Of a stretch of 64,000 bases of DNA, positions 11,961 through 23,400 are shown piece by piece. The translations under genes and the position numbers were made by a program. How positions within the stretch are numbered: the first letter of the stretch is position 1; every line of letters starts with the position of its first letter. The DNA is from Agaricus subrufescens (lineage: Eukaryota; Basidiomycota; Agaricomycetes; Agaricales; Agaricaceae): positions 2,852,001-2,916,000 of the forward strand of contig CM057061.1 in assembly GCA_029945375.1 (NCBI GenBank), given 5' to 3'. The notes under the pieces are model-generated. The model had not been told where the DNA came from, did not search any database, and saw only the letters and a program-made list of their open reading frames with translations.

Positions 11961-13827
11961 ATGGCCAACCCCTCATCCTTCTCTGCCTTCCATACTATAG
12001 CACCCGAGTACCTTCTGGTGAGTCAAGTCGCCTGCTGCTCAATGCGTTCAGTTGCTGATGAACTTCTACAGACAAGCCGAGGCCGACCAGTTGCCTCACT
12101 TAAGATTGACATCGACCCCGATTACCTTGACCACCTCATCATCAGCGCTGATGATGAGGCTGAAGATCTCTCTGGCTGTAATGAGGATTTGCAGCGCGAA
12201 CGGGACCGCTCCTTGTCACCCGAGCTGGAGCCTCCTCTTCCATCGAGACAGGAGTCCGATCTGCCATCCAAGGGCAAGGGGGTGAAAAAGGTAGTTCTGG
12301 TAGAGGAGTCTCGGGAAAAAGAGGAGCCTGCACCTGTCCCTGGGAAGCAAAGTAAGACGGAGAAAAGAAAGATGCGGGCGCAGAGGCTAGAAGAGGGTGG
12401 GGCGAAAAGGGCTAGGGAGGCAGAGTTGAAGCCACCTCCAAACCAAGGTCGCAGACGACGTCAACAGGAGGCAAAAAAGGAGCTCAGAAAGGAACAGGGG
12501 TGGTGTGCTCAGCCTCGAGTTTGAGCCAAAATCTCTAAGCTGGTTACCGCAGAGCCGGCCCTGCTGGACATTCAAGACCAGCTGATCAAGGGCACCCAGC
12601 TAGGAGGCTATCGGCCAAAGGTAAAGAAGGTGGAAGGCGAGGTGAAGAAGATGATGGAAAGGGTAGGATCTGCCTACAGCGGCGGATCTGATACCCCGGC
12701 AGAAGATGTGCTGGCTGATTTAAAGGCCATGGGATACCGTATAGTCGCATGGAACGGTAAGCGATCTTTAACAATGAGTTTTTCTTACTATCTAACCAAC
12801 CGTGTGCTAGGCGTTAGTCCCATTCTTCTTACCGATAGCAAAAGCCGAGTTTTCACCGCTCTGGCTGGGCAGCCAGGTAGCTCTGGTGCTAGGCAGCCAG
12901 GCGATTCTAGCACCGGGTGGCCAGGTGACTCTAGCTGGTCGTCAAGGTGTATGGAGCTACACGACATTATGGTTCAGGAGGGAAGCCTGGTGAAGCGGCT
13001 CCCAGGCAGGAACCACAACCACCGCCGCGGCCACTACTCCACTATAGGAGCAGGTGTCACATTTGCCCCCGGTGACAAACAGGTGCATAATTTAAGACTT
13101 ACCGAAGCTGAAAGCCAACTTATCTATGGGGGTGAGAGAAGGTGGAAGCTTAAAATGGACATAAGAAAGTTTGCAGAGTGTGAGTCGCTGCCTACTCCAT
13201 AACAATCCACCTAACCTCTTTTTTCTAGCTTCTTTTGATCTTTTTGCCCCGCGACTTTATAGGTATTACACCTACCACATAGAGAAGCTCCGTCAGCACC
13301 CCGCCTATGCCCACCTCAACTACAGCAACCCCTACACCCAGTCCATTGATCCCCAACCGGTGGGCTTTGCTAGCCACGCAGAAAACCAGCCGCCCCGCGC
13401 ATTCACTGTCCCTCACCGAGACATGATGAACCTATCTTTTGGTTGGTGTGCCATTGTAGCCTTGGGCCGTTTTGATCCAGAAAAGGGGGGACACCTGGTT
13501 CTCCACGATCTCAAATTGGTAATACCGTTTCCCCATGGCTCCCTCATCCTCATTCCCTCTGCATTTTTGTGGCACAGCAATGTACCTATTCAAAAGGCCG
13601 GTGAAAGCCGTGCCTCTATTACTTTTTTTTCCTCCAGCGGGCTGTTCCGCTTTATAGATAATGATTTCCAGACAGAGGCTGACCACCTGTCCTCCTTACC
13701 TAAAGAGGACCGGGAGTTACACCTGGTGGAAAAGAAAAGTAGGGCCAAGATCGGCGCCACATTCTATAGTACTCTAGATGAAATTCTTCATCCAGAGAAA
13801 GCTGAGCTCAACCCGGTAATATTTTAA
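11961..13827 (+). CDS. TET/JBP-type 2-oxoglutarate/Fe(II) dioxygenase, with an in-frame stop
   Basis: This is a member of the fungal TET/JBP family. Characterised relatives oxidise 5-methylcytosine or thymine in DNA using 2-oxoglutarate and Fe(II). Four exons join in frame: 11961-12017, 12072-12756, 12811-13179 and 13229-13827, about 569 codons. The N-terminal third is charged and Lys/Arg-rich, possibly for DNA or nuclear targeting. The core follows: FTALAGQ, the iron ligands in PHRDMMN (H-x-D), GWCAIVALGRFDPEKGGHLV, the distal histidine in FLWHSNVP, and the 2-oxoglutarate arginine in SRASITFF. All key residues are present. A TGA at 12522-12524 interrupts exon 2 in frame between two coding-looking halves, and I see no intron that removes it. 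The gene is therefore probably a recent pseudogene, or the stop is an assembly error. No KDZ transposase, the usual partner, is visible nearby. Confidence 0.8.
12522..12524 (+). other. In-frame stop codon inside the TET/JBP gene
   Basis: TGA within exon 2, between the codons for ...GWCAQPRV and AKISKLVTAEP..., both in the same frame as the catalytic region. No plausible donor/acceptor pair of ordinary length removes it. Confidence 0.75.
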
Positions 13828-14293
13828 TAGCTCAAATCCTGTCATAAAAATACACTCCGCTTTAATTTCTCTGCTTCAATTCCTTCCAACCAAAAACAAC
13901 CGGTCAGTAATAAGGAAATAAAAAAAAGGGAGATCTACATCAGACATATCACTGGCCTGTGTCCAGCTAGGTGGTTCATTATATGTATAGTTTCCTGTCA
14001 AATCAGCCTGCTGCAACCACCCAACCAACTTAGTAACTGGCGACGGGCGTACATGATTTAAACTCTGGATCTACTACTGGCTACTCTACTAATGTATACA
14101 GGCTCCCCTAGTCTACCAAATGATTGGTGCATCAGAAGGGGTGCGACAAAAAACCTTAGAATAGTTTGCCACCAACTAGCTTATGTACCCTGTAAGCCAT
14201 GCTTACAAACAAGATCTACAATGTGACCCTCATTGGTAACATATAAGCGATCGAGAGTGTGACAGTGACTCATAAGCCTTTCGAAAATTCAAA
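13828..14293. other. Intergenic, nothing recognised
   Basis: About 465 bases between the TET/JBP gene and the next plus-strand gene. Contains an A-rich run near 13915-13930 but no repeat or open frame that I can support. Confidence 0.5.
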
Positions 14294-16591
14294 ATGGTGA
14301 GCGACGCTATCAACATCGTGAGGCCTGGGCCTGATTCAATATTGCTCGTTGCAGACGACTATACCTGAAAGACCGCGTGATGCCCATGGAGCGACCGTAT
14401 ATCAAACGTTTACCCGTCCCGGTGACGGTATGTCCTGTGCTGTTCTACAGATCTTTCGTTCTCATAGAGTTTAAGGTTATATACGTGTTTCAGATGCACT
14501 ACTCATCGGTGAACTTGATTCGACATATTTGTCCGCCAACAATAAAATACCGCAATTGCGTGAGGGGGAAAGACTTGTCATTAGCACTCCAAACGCGGAC
14601 TATTTACCACACGTCAAACTTGGAAATCAAGTCATATCCATGTGCATGGATGGACGTTGGGGAGCGGAAGACTGGGGTCAATGGCCGCAATGGTATTTTG
14701 ATGGTCAAGAGCACTATCCCTATATACTCCGAAAGCCTAACCAAAAAGAATTCAAGTCGCATCCTCTTCGTCGTTTATGGTGGAACATCTCCCAGTCTGA
14801 CTTTCAACGTGACTCAAGTTCAAACACGTTTGGGATGCTGCTGCCCAGTATCACAGAGGAGTTTCATGAACTTCGTACAGGTCTGATGAAGGAGGTGGAG
14901 GTTTGTGACTGCAGTGATCCTTCGGACTATCAAAAGCTCCATCGTTGCGCTGCGAAGATGCGCCACTGCATCTCTACACTTTGCCACACTCCCCAACCCT
15001 TTACCGGGGTTCACCTTACGGTTGTTGCCGCTCAGCGATACTGCCTGGAGTTGCGGGCAATTCTAGATAGAATTGCTATTTGCAATAAGAAGATACCCTC
15101 TCTTGCCTCTCTGCCAATCGCTTCTCAGGATAGTCCTCCTCATTCCCCTCCTTCTGTTGACCACGCTCGTCTTGGGTGTATCACTGACCGCGTTCCCGTT
15201 CTCTGTGAGCTACATGAGAACGGAATTCCGGTTTGGTACGTGCGCCCGTCATCCGAGGTATCACTTCACACAACCATAGTGATGCAAGCGCCGGTAACTC
15301 GACCGATACACCTTGGAATTGAAGTAAAAAGATGGCCCGGCGCGCCGATTTTCTATCAAGGGCCCTTGTCCAGACAGATCCATGCCGGTATAGAAAACTG
15401 GAAGCCTGGCAACCTCCAACTCAATCTACTTGGCCAAGGCTCCCTTGTGGAATCTGCAGCAGAAGCCCTACCTGAAAGACCAGCAAAGAGGGGCAATCGT
15501 TTCCAACCCTGTAAGTGACCTTTTTGGTCCAACGTTCTCAATTGGGTTGAAATTTGTCATTATTAGATCCAAAAGAGATAACCGCTACGCAAACTCACTT
15601 GAAAAGGCCGAATATCTCAGTCAACTATGATCTGTTCAAGGACCTTGACTTCCCCTACTACCCAAAGCTGCTCAATTCTTGGAGCAAGGCTCTCACAGAG
15701 GTCAGGATTGATACTATGCGCGTAATCGACCACCGGGATGCAAAATTGTTTAGAGGATTTGCCTTTCCACCCCGGGGTATCTTTTCGGGTAATGACGAGC
15801 AGAGCAGGTTGGAGCACATGCTTGGTTGGTTGGTTGTTCGCTCCTCTTGGATGAGCACAGTCAGTGATGCCCGACGCACTGCTCCTCTCCCCAACGCACA
15901 GCAATGGCGTACTTACTTGCGTGGAGTAGCCTTAAAACTGGAGCTCCTGCGAGCAGACAGTCGTCATCAGACATTGGAAGCCTCCACTTCTACTGCAAGT
16001 GCTTCGCACTCAACCCGCCGAGGGGGCAAGTTGAAGGAAGCGGCCAAGGCAATTTTCCCCCAAGTCCTGACAAAAAAAGAAGATCTACAGGTGTTAGTAT
16101 GGAACAACCACAATGTCTGGTGCCGTGACAGCGGAGCAAACTTTCGTGATATCGACCAGCGGCTGCTTATTTGGGACACAGAAGAGCATAACTTTCGCGC
16201 TGAGTTGTCAACCTTAGATCACCTTATCATGGGTTCCGTGTGGGACACTGATGCAGGCAGTAAGGTCCGTTCACAGAAAATAGATGCCATGTGGCCAGAT
16301 GGAGGTGTGGCATCGTTGTCTCTCCCGAGTCAGTCAATGGGAGTTGCGGAGGAAGACTGGGTCAAAAGGGCTCCATATGTTGAAGCGTTTCAGAAAATTC
16401 TGATGGACTGGCCTGGGGACACACCCCGGTTGCTGGCCCAACTTTCATTCTCCTCCATTGTGAATGGGCAAAATCATTGGGACAGGCACACAATGGAGAG
16501 GGTGGAGCAGCTCGCTACTGGGCATTACTGCCAGGCATTTTTTGATCGCTTTGGTAGGGCTCCTTGTCCTCCCCGAATACTTCCTTTTTAG
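14294..16591 (+). CDS. Unknown-function protein of a large Agaricomycete family, 4 exons
   Basis: The best model has a start codon that is its own exon (ATG 14294-14296, then GTGAGC). Exons 14355-14427, 14494-15510 and 15567-16591 follow. All junctions keep frame and give about 705 residues. Landmarks are LIGELDSTYLSANNKIPQL, CMDGRWGAEDWGQWPQWYFD, LHPL-like SHPLRRLWWNISQSDFQ, NGIPVWYVRPSSEV, FAFPPRGIFSG, WRTYLRGVALKLELLRA and a C terminus HYCQAFFDRFGRAPCPPRIL. I recognise this arrangement from very abundant hypothetical proteins in mushroom genomes. No domain or activity is known to me. It has no signal peptide or membrane segment. The gene at 7078-10055 belongs to a similarly abundant family, and the TET/JBP region sits between the two. 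Confidence 0.65.
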
Positions 16592-16762
16592 TAACCGCTT
16601 TGATGCACCCAACTGCGATAAGTTTGGCGTTTATTCTATTCCTATCTTCTATCCTATTTTCCGCTACACTTTATTCTGTCCTCTGCAATCATTTGTCTAC
16701 CCCTGTCCCTTTCAATACCTATTGTGATTTGTAAAATTTTTATTGTCTCTCTTTATGCCAAT

Positions 16763-17755
16763 GTGTAATATAAATACAAGGAGCCCTCTGCGGGCCTATT
16801 TTTCCACACGATCGTCTGTGTTGGCCAATGTAGTCTGCGTGGGCAAGAAAGTACGCAGCAAGCCCACAGGCAACCCACAGTGACAAGTTAGTCCTGCGTT
16901 CATCCCGAGTTGGTCTCTGATACCTATTAATGCACCCCTTCAGGCAGATGATTGTCAGATCATTTGTGAATTTTGTCTGCGTTGATCTCGCACCTCTCAT
17001 CCCGGTCTACGCCACCCCGCGTCTAGGGCTCCATTCAACACTCCAGTGGCTGCAGGTAGTCCCCATACTCACCCCGTGTATCCTCATTGGTCTGCGTCTG
17101 TCCGCGTGCTGTTTTCCTTGCCACCCCCGCGGCCATCCGCGTGACTCTGCCCCCAGCCCTCGTCAGTACCGCAGGCCTTCAGGCTCACCGCATCCCACCC
17201 TTGCCAGTCCTCGGCCCGACTGACGTTGTCCCCACCTGCCTGCGTACTGTCTACAGTTTACCCTCATACTCATTACTTATTATTTGTGAATGTGTACGTT
17301 ATAGACACCGTTTTTCTCTCTTCCTCCAGCTAAGCACTCACAACAAGCGATGTTATAAAATCCAAAGCCTGATATTGACTTGACCACTTGACTGCGAGAC
17401 CAATGAGTCACAAGATTTCCAATTATTGCGTGCGCGTGTCAATTTCTTGTGTGTCTGCGTCTAATTCCAAAACGCTTCGCCTCCCCGCGGGCTATCCTCG
17501 CTTGCCCGCATCATGAGTTTTACTTCATTAAGGAGTCTTGAAAGTGGGCAAATAGACCCCTTGAGTGCCCTTAAACAACATTACTGGAATACGCACGACA
17601 TATATCTAGTGTCTAGGTATAACAAAAGATAGTATTTCAAACGATCATCTTGCTCATCATCGGTGCTGTGATCCTGCACTTGGCCTGCGTGCATCCCGCG
17701 CCAGTCTGCGTTGAATGCCTGTCCGCGTGTGGGCTTCTCGTATTTACCGTAGCCC
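16763..17755. mobile_element. GC-rich inverted-repeat element, ~1 kb, non-coding
   Basis: The left end (TATAAATACAAGGAGCCCTC then TGCGGGCCTATTTTTCC) resembles the left end at 17808. The right end is GTGGGCTTCTCGTATTTACC then GTAGCCC, ending at 17755. The interior is rich in TCCGCGT/TGCGT-type words and has no supportable gene. The left boundary is approximate because the first bases have diverged from GGGCTAC. Confidence 0.4.
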
Positions 17756-17807
17756 GCTTGGATTGGCTGCATTGGGAGTTGACGCAGTGGAATCCATCCT
17801 GAAGATC

Positions 17808-19919
17808 GGGCTACCAGAAATACGAGGGGCCTGCAGCGGGCCTATGCCCGCGCGATTGTCTGCGTCCGCAATGAAGCCCGCGGGTAGCCTGCGTTGGTCT
17901 GTGAGTCCCGCGTCCATCTCGCGTTGGATTCTGCCCTATGTGCCGCCTGCGTCATCGCCCCCCAACGTCACAACACCTTATATCAGTGTAAATCCTCCTT
18001 GTGTGTAACTTTGTAAGGTCTGACTCATTGTCATTAGTAACTGTAAACGAGAGAATTCAGTTACTGTTACAGAAAACATTGTATGTTGACTATGAAATCC
18101 ACGCCATTAGCGACTGTCTAGGGACAGTGATCAGTTACTGCTATACAGTACTAATGTAGACAATGAAATCAAAAGCTTGTGAAGCCAAGCATGACACCCT
18201 CGCCCTGCATTGCACCTCACCTCCTTTTTCAGACTCGAGATACGTGTTGTCGTACTTCAGCGGTGTGAGCAATATCATGTATCGCTGTATGAACCTGTGA
18301 TCTGCTTGTAGGCTCTCGGCATTGGGTCCAGCTTCCAGGATCAATACTTGAACACCTGGCTTTTCTGAAAGTCTGCTGGCGACGACCAAACCTTTGTGAA
18401 TGGCATGTGTAAACATCGAGATTTTGGTACCACAATATAATGAAATACATACCCATTACCACCGCCTACGTCTACATAGTCGTAAGCAGAGAGTGCTCCA
18501 CCTATGAAAAGGCTAGGGATTATAAAGCGCAAAGTTACGTACATTGTAAACACAACTTTCAACATTGGTATGGCTGTTCTATACTCACATAGTCAGCGAG
18601 ACGAGACCTAAAGAAAAGCGGGAGTAGAAACTGATCAAACTGCATTTCTGACAGACAGATGCAGGTTCCCACTATGTCGCTATTTATTTATTTTTTCATA
18701 GCTAGGAGCGGAGTCCACAGAGGCACGGCTGCATTGAAAGTTGATGTTTCTCGACACACAGTAGGTTCTTGACACACAACAGGTATGAAAAGAAATGTAC
18801 ATCAGTTGCAGAATAAGAGCTGTTATGTAGTAAGATACGGATTGACCGATTTGAGACTTGTCTGCGTCGACCCTGCGCCTCTCCTCCAAGTCTGCGCCAC
18901 CCCGCGTCGCAACTGGTGTAGCCCTCGTACCGTCCGCGTGTACCCTCGGCGTGTCTGCGCGCAATTTGATTGGTCTGCGCCAGCCTGTGCCAGTCTGCGT
19001 GCAGCCCGCGTGAGGCCCTCGTAGTGTCCGTGTCAGTCTGCGTCAGTCCGCGTGCAGCCCGCGTGAGGTCCTCGTAGTGCCCGCGTGAGTGTGTGCCAGC
19101 CTTCATGAAGTCTGCGTCTAGCCCTCGTGAAGTCTGTGTCTAGCCCTCTTGAAGTCTGCGTGCCAGGTCAAGGCAAAGGTAAAAAATTGTAGCCGTATGT
19201 AGACATGTGCCTTGTCAACGGTTAGCATATATTCCCCTGCAATGTAGATTTTGAGTGGGTTGTGGTTGTTAAATGTACGCAGACAAAGACACGGACACGA
19301 ATAATGACAACGTACAAGGCATTTTCTAGGAGGTGAGGGACATGTAGAACAAGTCAGCAGCACAAGCAGAGCGTACGATGGTAGAGAATCCTGATAGTCG
19401 ATGATAAGCAACAGAAACAGAATGCAACCAGCGGTCAGGGCAGCTTCACATGACTTTGACGTAAAAGAGCCTTCGACGGTACCTTGCCTTTTGTATATCT
19501 ATTGTGTTTATAAATGGTTTCGAGCAGTCCCGCGCCTTGACCGCAGCAGACTTGTCCGCGTGGAATTGCAAAAGCCCGCGTCCAGCCCGCGTCCAGCCCG
19601 CGTGTAGCCCACGTCCTGTCCGCGCCCTGTCCGCGCTTGCCCGCGTGGTCCCTCGCCGGTCCTCGTCAAAGTTTGCCGCGTTGGAAGTCGGTTGACAATG
19701 GGCGAATACAGTCCTCGGGCGCCCTCAAAGGTCTTTACAGGAATGCGCGTGAGGTTTATCTATGCTGTAGTATCAACATAATCGTATTATTTCTTTATTT
19801 TATAACTACCCTCTATGCTGTGATCCCGCGCTTAGCCCGCGTCAAGTCCGCGTCGAGTCCGCGTCGAGTCTGCGTAAAATGCGGTCCGCGCGCGGGCCCC
19901 TCGTATTTACTGTAGACCC
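17808..19919. mobile_element. GC-rich inverted-repeat element, ~2.1 kb, carrying a GMC oxidoreductase fragment
   Basis: The left end GGGCTACCAGAAATACGAGG then GGCC is inverted relative to the right end CGCGGGCCCCTCGTATTTAC then TGTAGACCC at 19919. About 20 of the terminal bases pair. The outer parts are dense in TCCGCGT/CCCGCGT words, while the centre (18000-18850) is ordinary-composition DNA containing a broken GMC gene. Whether these two ends belong to one insertion or to nested ones cannot be settled from a single copy. Confidence 0.4.
18141..18565 (-). pseudogene. GMC oxidoreductase N-terminal fragment
   Basis: On the minus strand a short hydrophobic leader (LRFIIPSLFIGGALSA) is followed by YDYVDVGGGNG. 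An intron follows (GTATGT..AAAG, about 18410-18465), and then GLVVASRLSEKPGVQVLILE and AGPNAES. This is the FAD-binding beta-alpha-beta start of glucose-methanol-choline oxidoreductases (aryl-alcohol or glucose oxidase type), where the usual text is 'DYIIVGGG..GLVVA.RLSE...VLVLEAG'. Family proteins are about 550-650 residues. Here similarity stops after about 130 residues and the rest is absent, so it is a truncated relic. It lies inside the GC-rich element at 17808-19919 and may have been captured by it. Confidence 0.7.
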
Positions 19920-20437
19920 TGAGCAAATGAAGGAGGCGGAGGATGCTGTTAGTCTTGCCTCTTGCCTGATAAAAGTGTGGCCGAAGGTGATGAAATATAC
20001 CAAGAAGATAAGATAATCGGGCACTTTTGGGGTCAACTGGAAGTAGAGGCGTGCGCATAGTCAACCGCCATCTCAACAGATGATCAGATCTGCCCAACCC
20101 TTACTAACGCGAGCTCACGTAGGCTCTACAAGGACGAGGAGCCTCCCGCAAACTATGACCTGTACTGTAGGCCCGCTGTGGGTTCCTCGTAATTCTGGTA
20201 GCCCTGATGTAGGCCGGATGCAGGCTGGCGTGCATCAAGGGGGTTTGACTTAGGTCACGGTATTCTGCCACAGACAACTTGTAAAGTGAAGTGATGCAGA
20301 CACTAAACAAACGCCGTTCAAATTATGATAACAGCTACAGTAGTTTGTCTAAAAGAAGAATTGGCAAGCTGGGGAAGCTATGTCTTGGGGCCCTTACTGT
20401 GAATCAATGATCAGACTACTCAAAAAAGGCCAAGATG
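19920..20437. repeat. Non-coding stretch with another GC-rich element end
   Basis: Bases about 20165-20204 read CCCGCTGTGGGTTCCTCGTA then ATTCTGGTAGCCC, the right-end type of the GC-rich family. No matching left end was found near it. It lies downstream of the stop of the transposase gene. No gene seen. Confidence 0.4.
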
Positions 20438-23400
20438 CTAGCTCACCTTCATTAGTGGAATTGCCTGAAAAATCTTGGTCCCGGAACCATCTGTATAATC
20501 AGTACCAGCTAAAGCAAAGTGGCCAAGTGTCTGATCAAGGCGCAACAATAAAGGTGGAAGAGACTTTTCTTGAAAAAGTTGGCCAGGGACAAAGGAAAAT
20601 TCCTCTGAGCGTAAGAAGGGCCATGGGATTGATGCGCCTTGTACCTCCGGTGGCAAGATGGCGGGTCTATATGGCAACACAAGAAGAAAGGTGTCTGTGA
20701 CCCAGCCAACTTTCCTGACCTTCCGTTTATGAATGAATATTTCGCTAATTGAGCCTACACCCCATTGGAAGGGATGATTCGGTCCTATTGAAGTGAACAT
20801 TACTTGACTGTCTCCAGTAGAGTGTTTAGCAGTCCTGTAAGTCACATTATTAGAAGCAGTCCTCTGCCGAATTGCTGTTTGATCCAATTTGACAACTCCA
20901 CGCCCATCATGGGTTGCCACCCAGTTCTCTAACAGGGTGCGAACCGCACCTTGAATCTTGATTTCTTCATCAGCGCGTGATTCCTTTACTCTACCATCAA
21001 ATATATCCTCGCTAAGAAGGGTTCCTCGGATGCGGTGGTTGAAGGATTGATCATATGCCGCAACAAGAGGGTGAAGGCTTTCTGGAAGATGGTGTACGTC
21101 AATGAGCACACGTAGATTTTGTAACATATTGAATTTTCGGAACATAGTTTTTTCCATTTGTCCTATGAAAATTTGAGTTCTACTATCAGATTTCCTACAA
21201 CTGGACATACCAATGATTTGGTTTGTGAGTGTCTGCTGAAGAAGGTAATTGAACCGCTCAAATGCAAAACACCTCCACCCATGCGTAGGCCCAAATCGCC
21301 GTAAGAAATCACCAAAGTGTAGAGAAATATGCTGATAGGGTGTGAGCTCGATGCCAGGGTATAATTCCCATAGTGTAGTGAGGTATTTGTGCATGTGTTT
21401 CTCATAAAGGAGGATGTCTTCTTCGCATATTGTCCGCTGTGAAGCAACCTTGACAGCACTAACCAAATAGAGAAAATTTTCTAGGATTTTGGCTTGACGA
21501 CTCTCTGGAGGACTGGTGCCCCATAGTCTGATGAGGGTGATAGGGAGATTGATGGTAAAGAAAGAACGCCACTGGTCTGCATGTAGCTTGCCTCCCTTTG
21601 CTTGGCCTGGATAGGCTGGACCTTTGGAAACCCAGGTTGGCAAAGAAATACGCCCCATATCGTCGACCAGCTTTGGAATAGTTTTTTTCCCTAGGACACA
21701 GGTTTTCACCCCTTTTCGAGCTTTTGACGCCTCAATCTTTGCTTGGTTGACAGGATGACAGGTTGGATCTACATCCATTCTGTCTTCTCTCTGCGCTTGC
21801 TCCGCCCTCTTGTAAGCCTTTGGCGCCTTGGCCTGTAAACCTGTCTTGAATGCTGTAAGTCCGCTGCCAATCATAAACTGGACCAAGATTACCTGTGGGA
21901 GCTGATATATGTCTGTATCAGCCATCCTCATCACTTCGAGTTCCCTCTCCAGATTGTCTATTGAATATTCGGAGGGACTTTCTTCTGTAGTAATGACAGA
22001 AGCGTCTTTCTGTGCTAGTGACCCTGACCGTAACTGCTTTACCGCCTTAGATGTTATAACTTTTCCTGCATTGTCAATGATGCCATCTGCTGTTCGCTTT
22101 TCCTTGAATCAGAGAATGAAGGACATCTAAGCTCCAAACATACCCATTCTTGAATTTTCACAATCAGTTGTGGCTTTGTCAAACTTGCCACATTTGTGTT
22201 CGGTTTCATAGTTTTTAAAACCTCAATCAATCTATCCTTCCTCATTTGCATCCATCTTGATTTCGGAGCGGTCTTCCACGCGTGTTCAATCTCGCATGCA
22301 ATGGAAGGCTGAGGCAGATTTGGTGCTTCATCCACGCACATTGAATTGGAAAGAGAGTCACCCTGATTACAAAATCAGTTACAAAGAGTAGAATCCTTGG
22401 TAGGCATACCTGTGGTGCTATTATTTGTATATCTGGAGATGTTTCAGGAACGGGATCCGGCAATTCTGAGCTTGGTGCTGCATCTTCTGAAAACTGTTGA
22501 CGTTGATACTGTGATAATAGTTCAGCTGCTATCTGGTCCAAAAATTCAAGCCCTACCTGCTTTAAAGTTGAGAGAAGAATTTGTTTTGTGCCACCGAAGT
22601 GAAGTCCAAGTTTCGCACACAAATGGGCTAGTACATGCCACTTCTCGTGGTGAAGCTTCTTGAAGTTTCCATCTGCTAGGGCCTTCAAAGCATTGCTGCT
22701 TTCTGATTCCGTAGGAACTTCCATCAACTTCCGGTATGTTGGACCATCACCATCCTCCATTCCAGCATCCATTCCCCATATTTTGACTGCGTGACGATGG
22801 AAAAGACCAAGATAAAAGCAGTGCATAGAATCAATGACCGTATAAGAGCAAGGATCCCAATAAGGGAGGCGCAACAGCTGCGACCACCGCAAGCCATATT
22901 TATCAAAAATATCATCCTGCTCCCCTTTGGTTTGAGCGGCCTTCCATTCCTCTGCTTTCTGAATATGCTGGTGCTTTGTTCGCTTCTCCCAGGAGTGAGA
23001 ATCGAAGTTTGCGATGTCATTAGTCTTGATAAAGCAGTGGGAACAAAAATGGCGGGATCTTGCACTTCCAAAGCCCGCCATTTTCTTTGACGCAACAAGA
23101 TCTGCTACCAAGGGAATTATTGAAACAAAAACCCTTCTTCCCACAGGATATTTTGGCGTTCGTCGGAGATACAGCCCTACGTCCCAGAGCTCCAAAAGGC
23201 TATCAACAAGGGGCTCTAGGATGTTATTGATCTGTAGGACGGAAGGTTCCTGGGGGCCTGGTATTACACCGACAAGGAATATGTTTTCCATGCAATTACG
23301 GATGTTGCGGGGAAGATTTAGACACGTCATGTATATTGCGCCTATGCTGACGTGTTTTCCTGACTGTTTGTTTCCGTAGGGATTGAATCCATCCATGTTG

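Noticed and set aside
18680..19106. Overlapping open frames of 94-134 codons in the CCGCGT-rich stretch
   Set aside because: Arg/Thr/Ala-rich translations follow from the repeated TCCGCGT words. No domain, and several frames are open together.
10056..20437. KDZ transposase next to the TET/JBP gene
   Set aside because: Expected from published associations, but no frame with KDZ-type motifs was found; the nearest transposase is of the Tnp2/Plavaka type.
22397..23379. Plus-strand frames opposite the first transposase
   Set aside because: They are shadows of the minus-strand transposase, which has motif support and consistent splicing.
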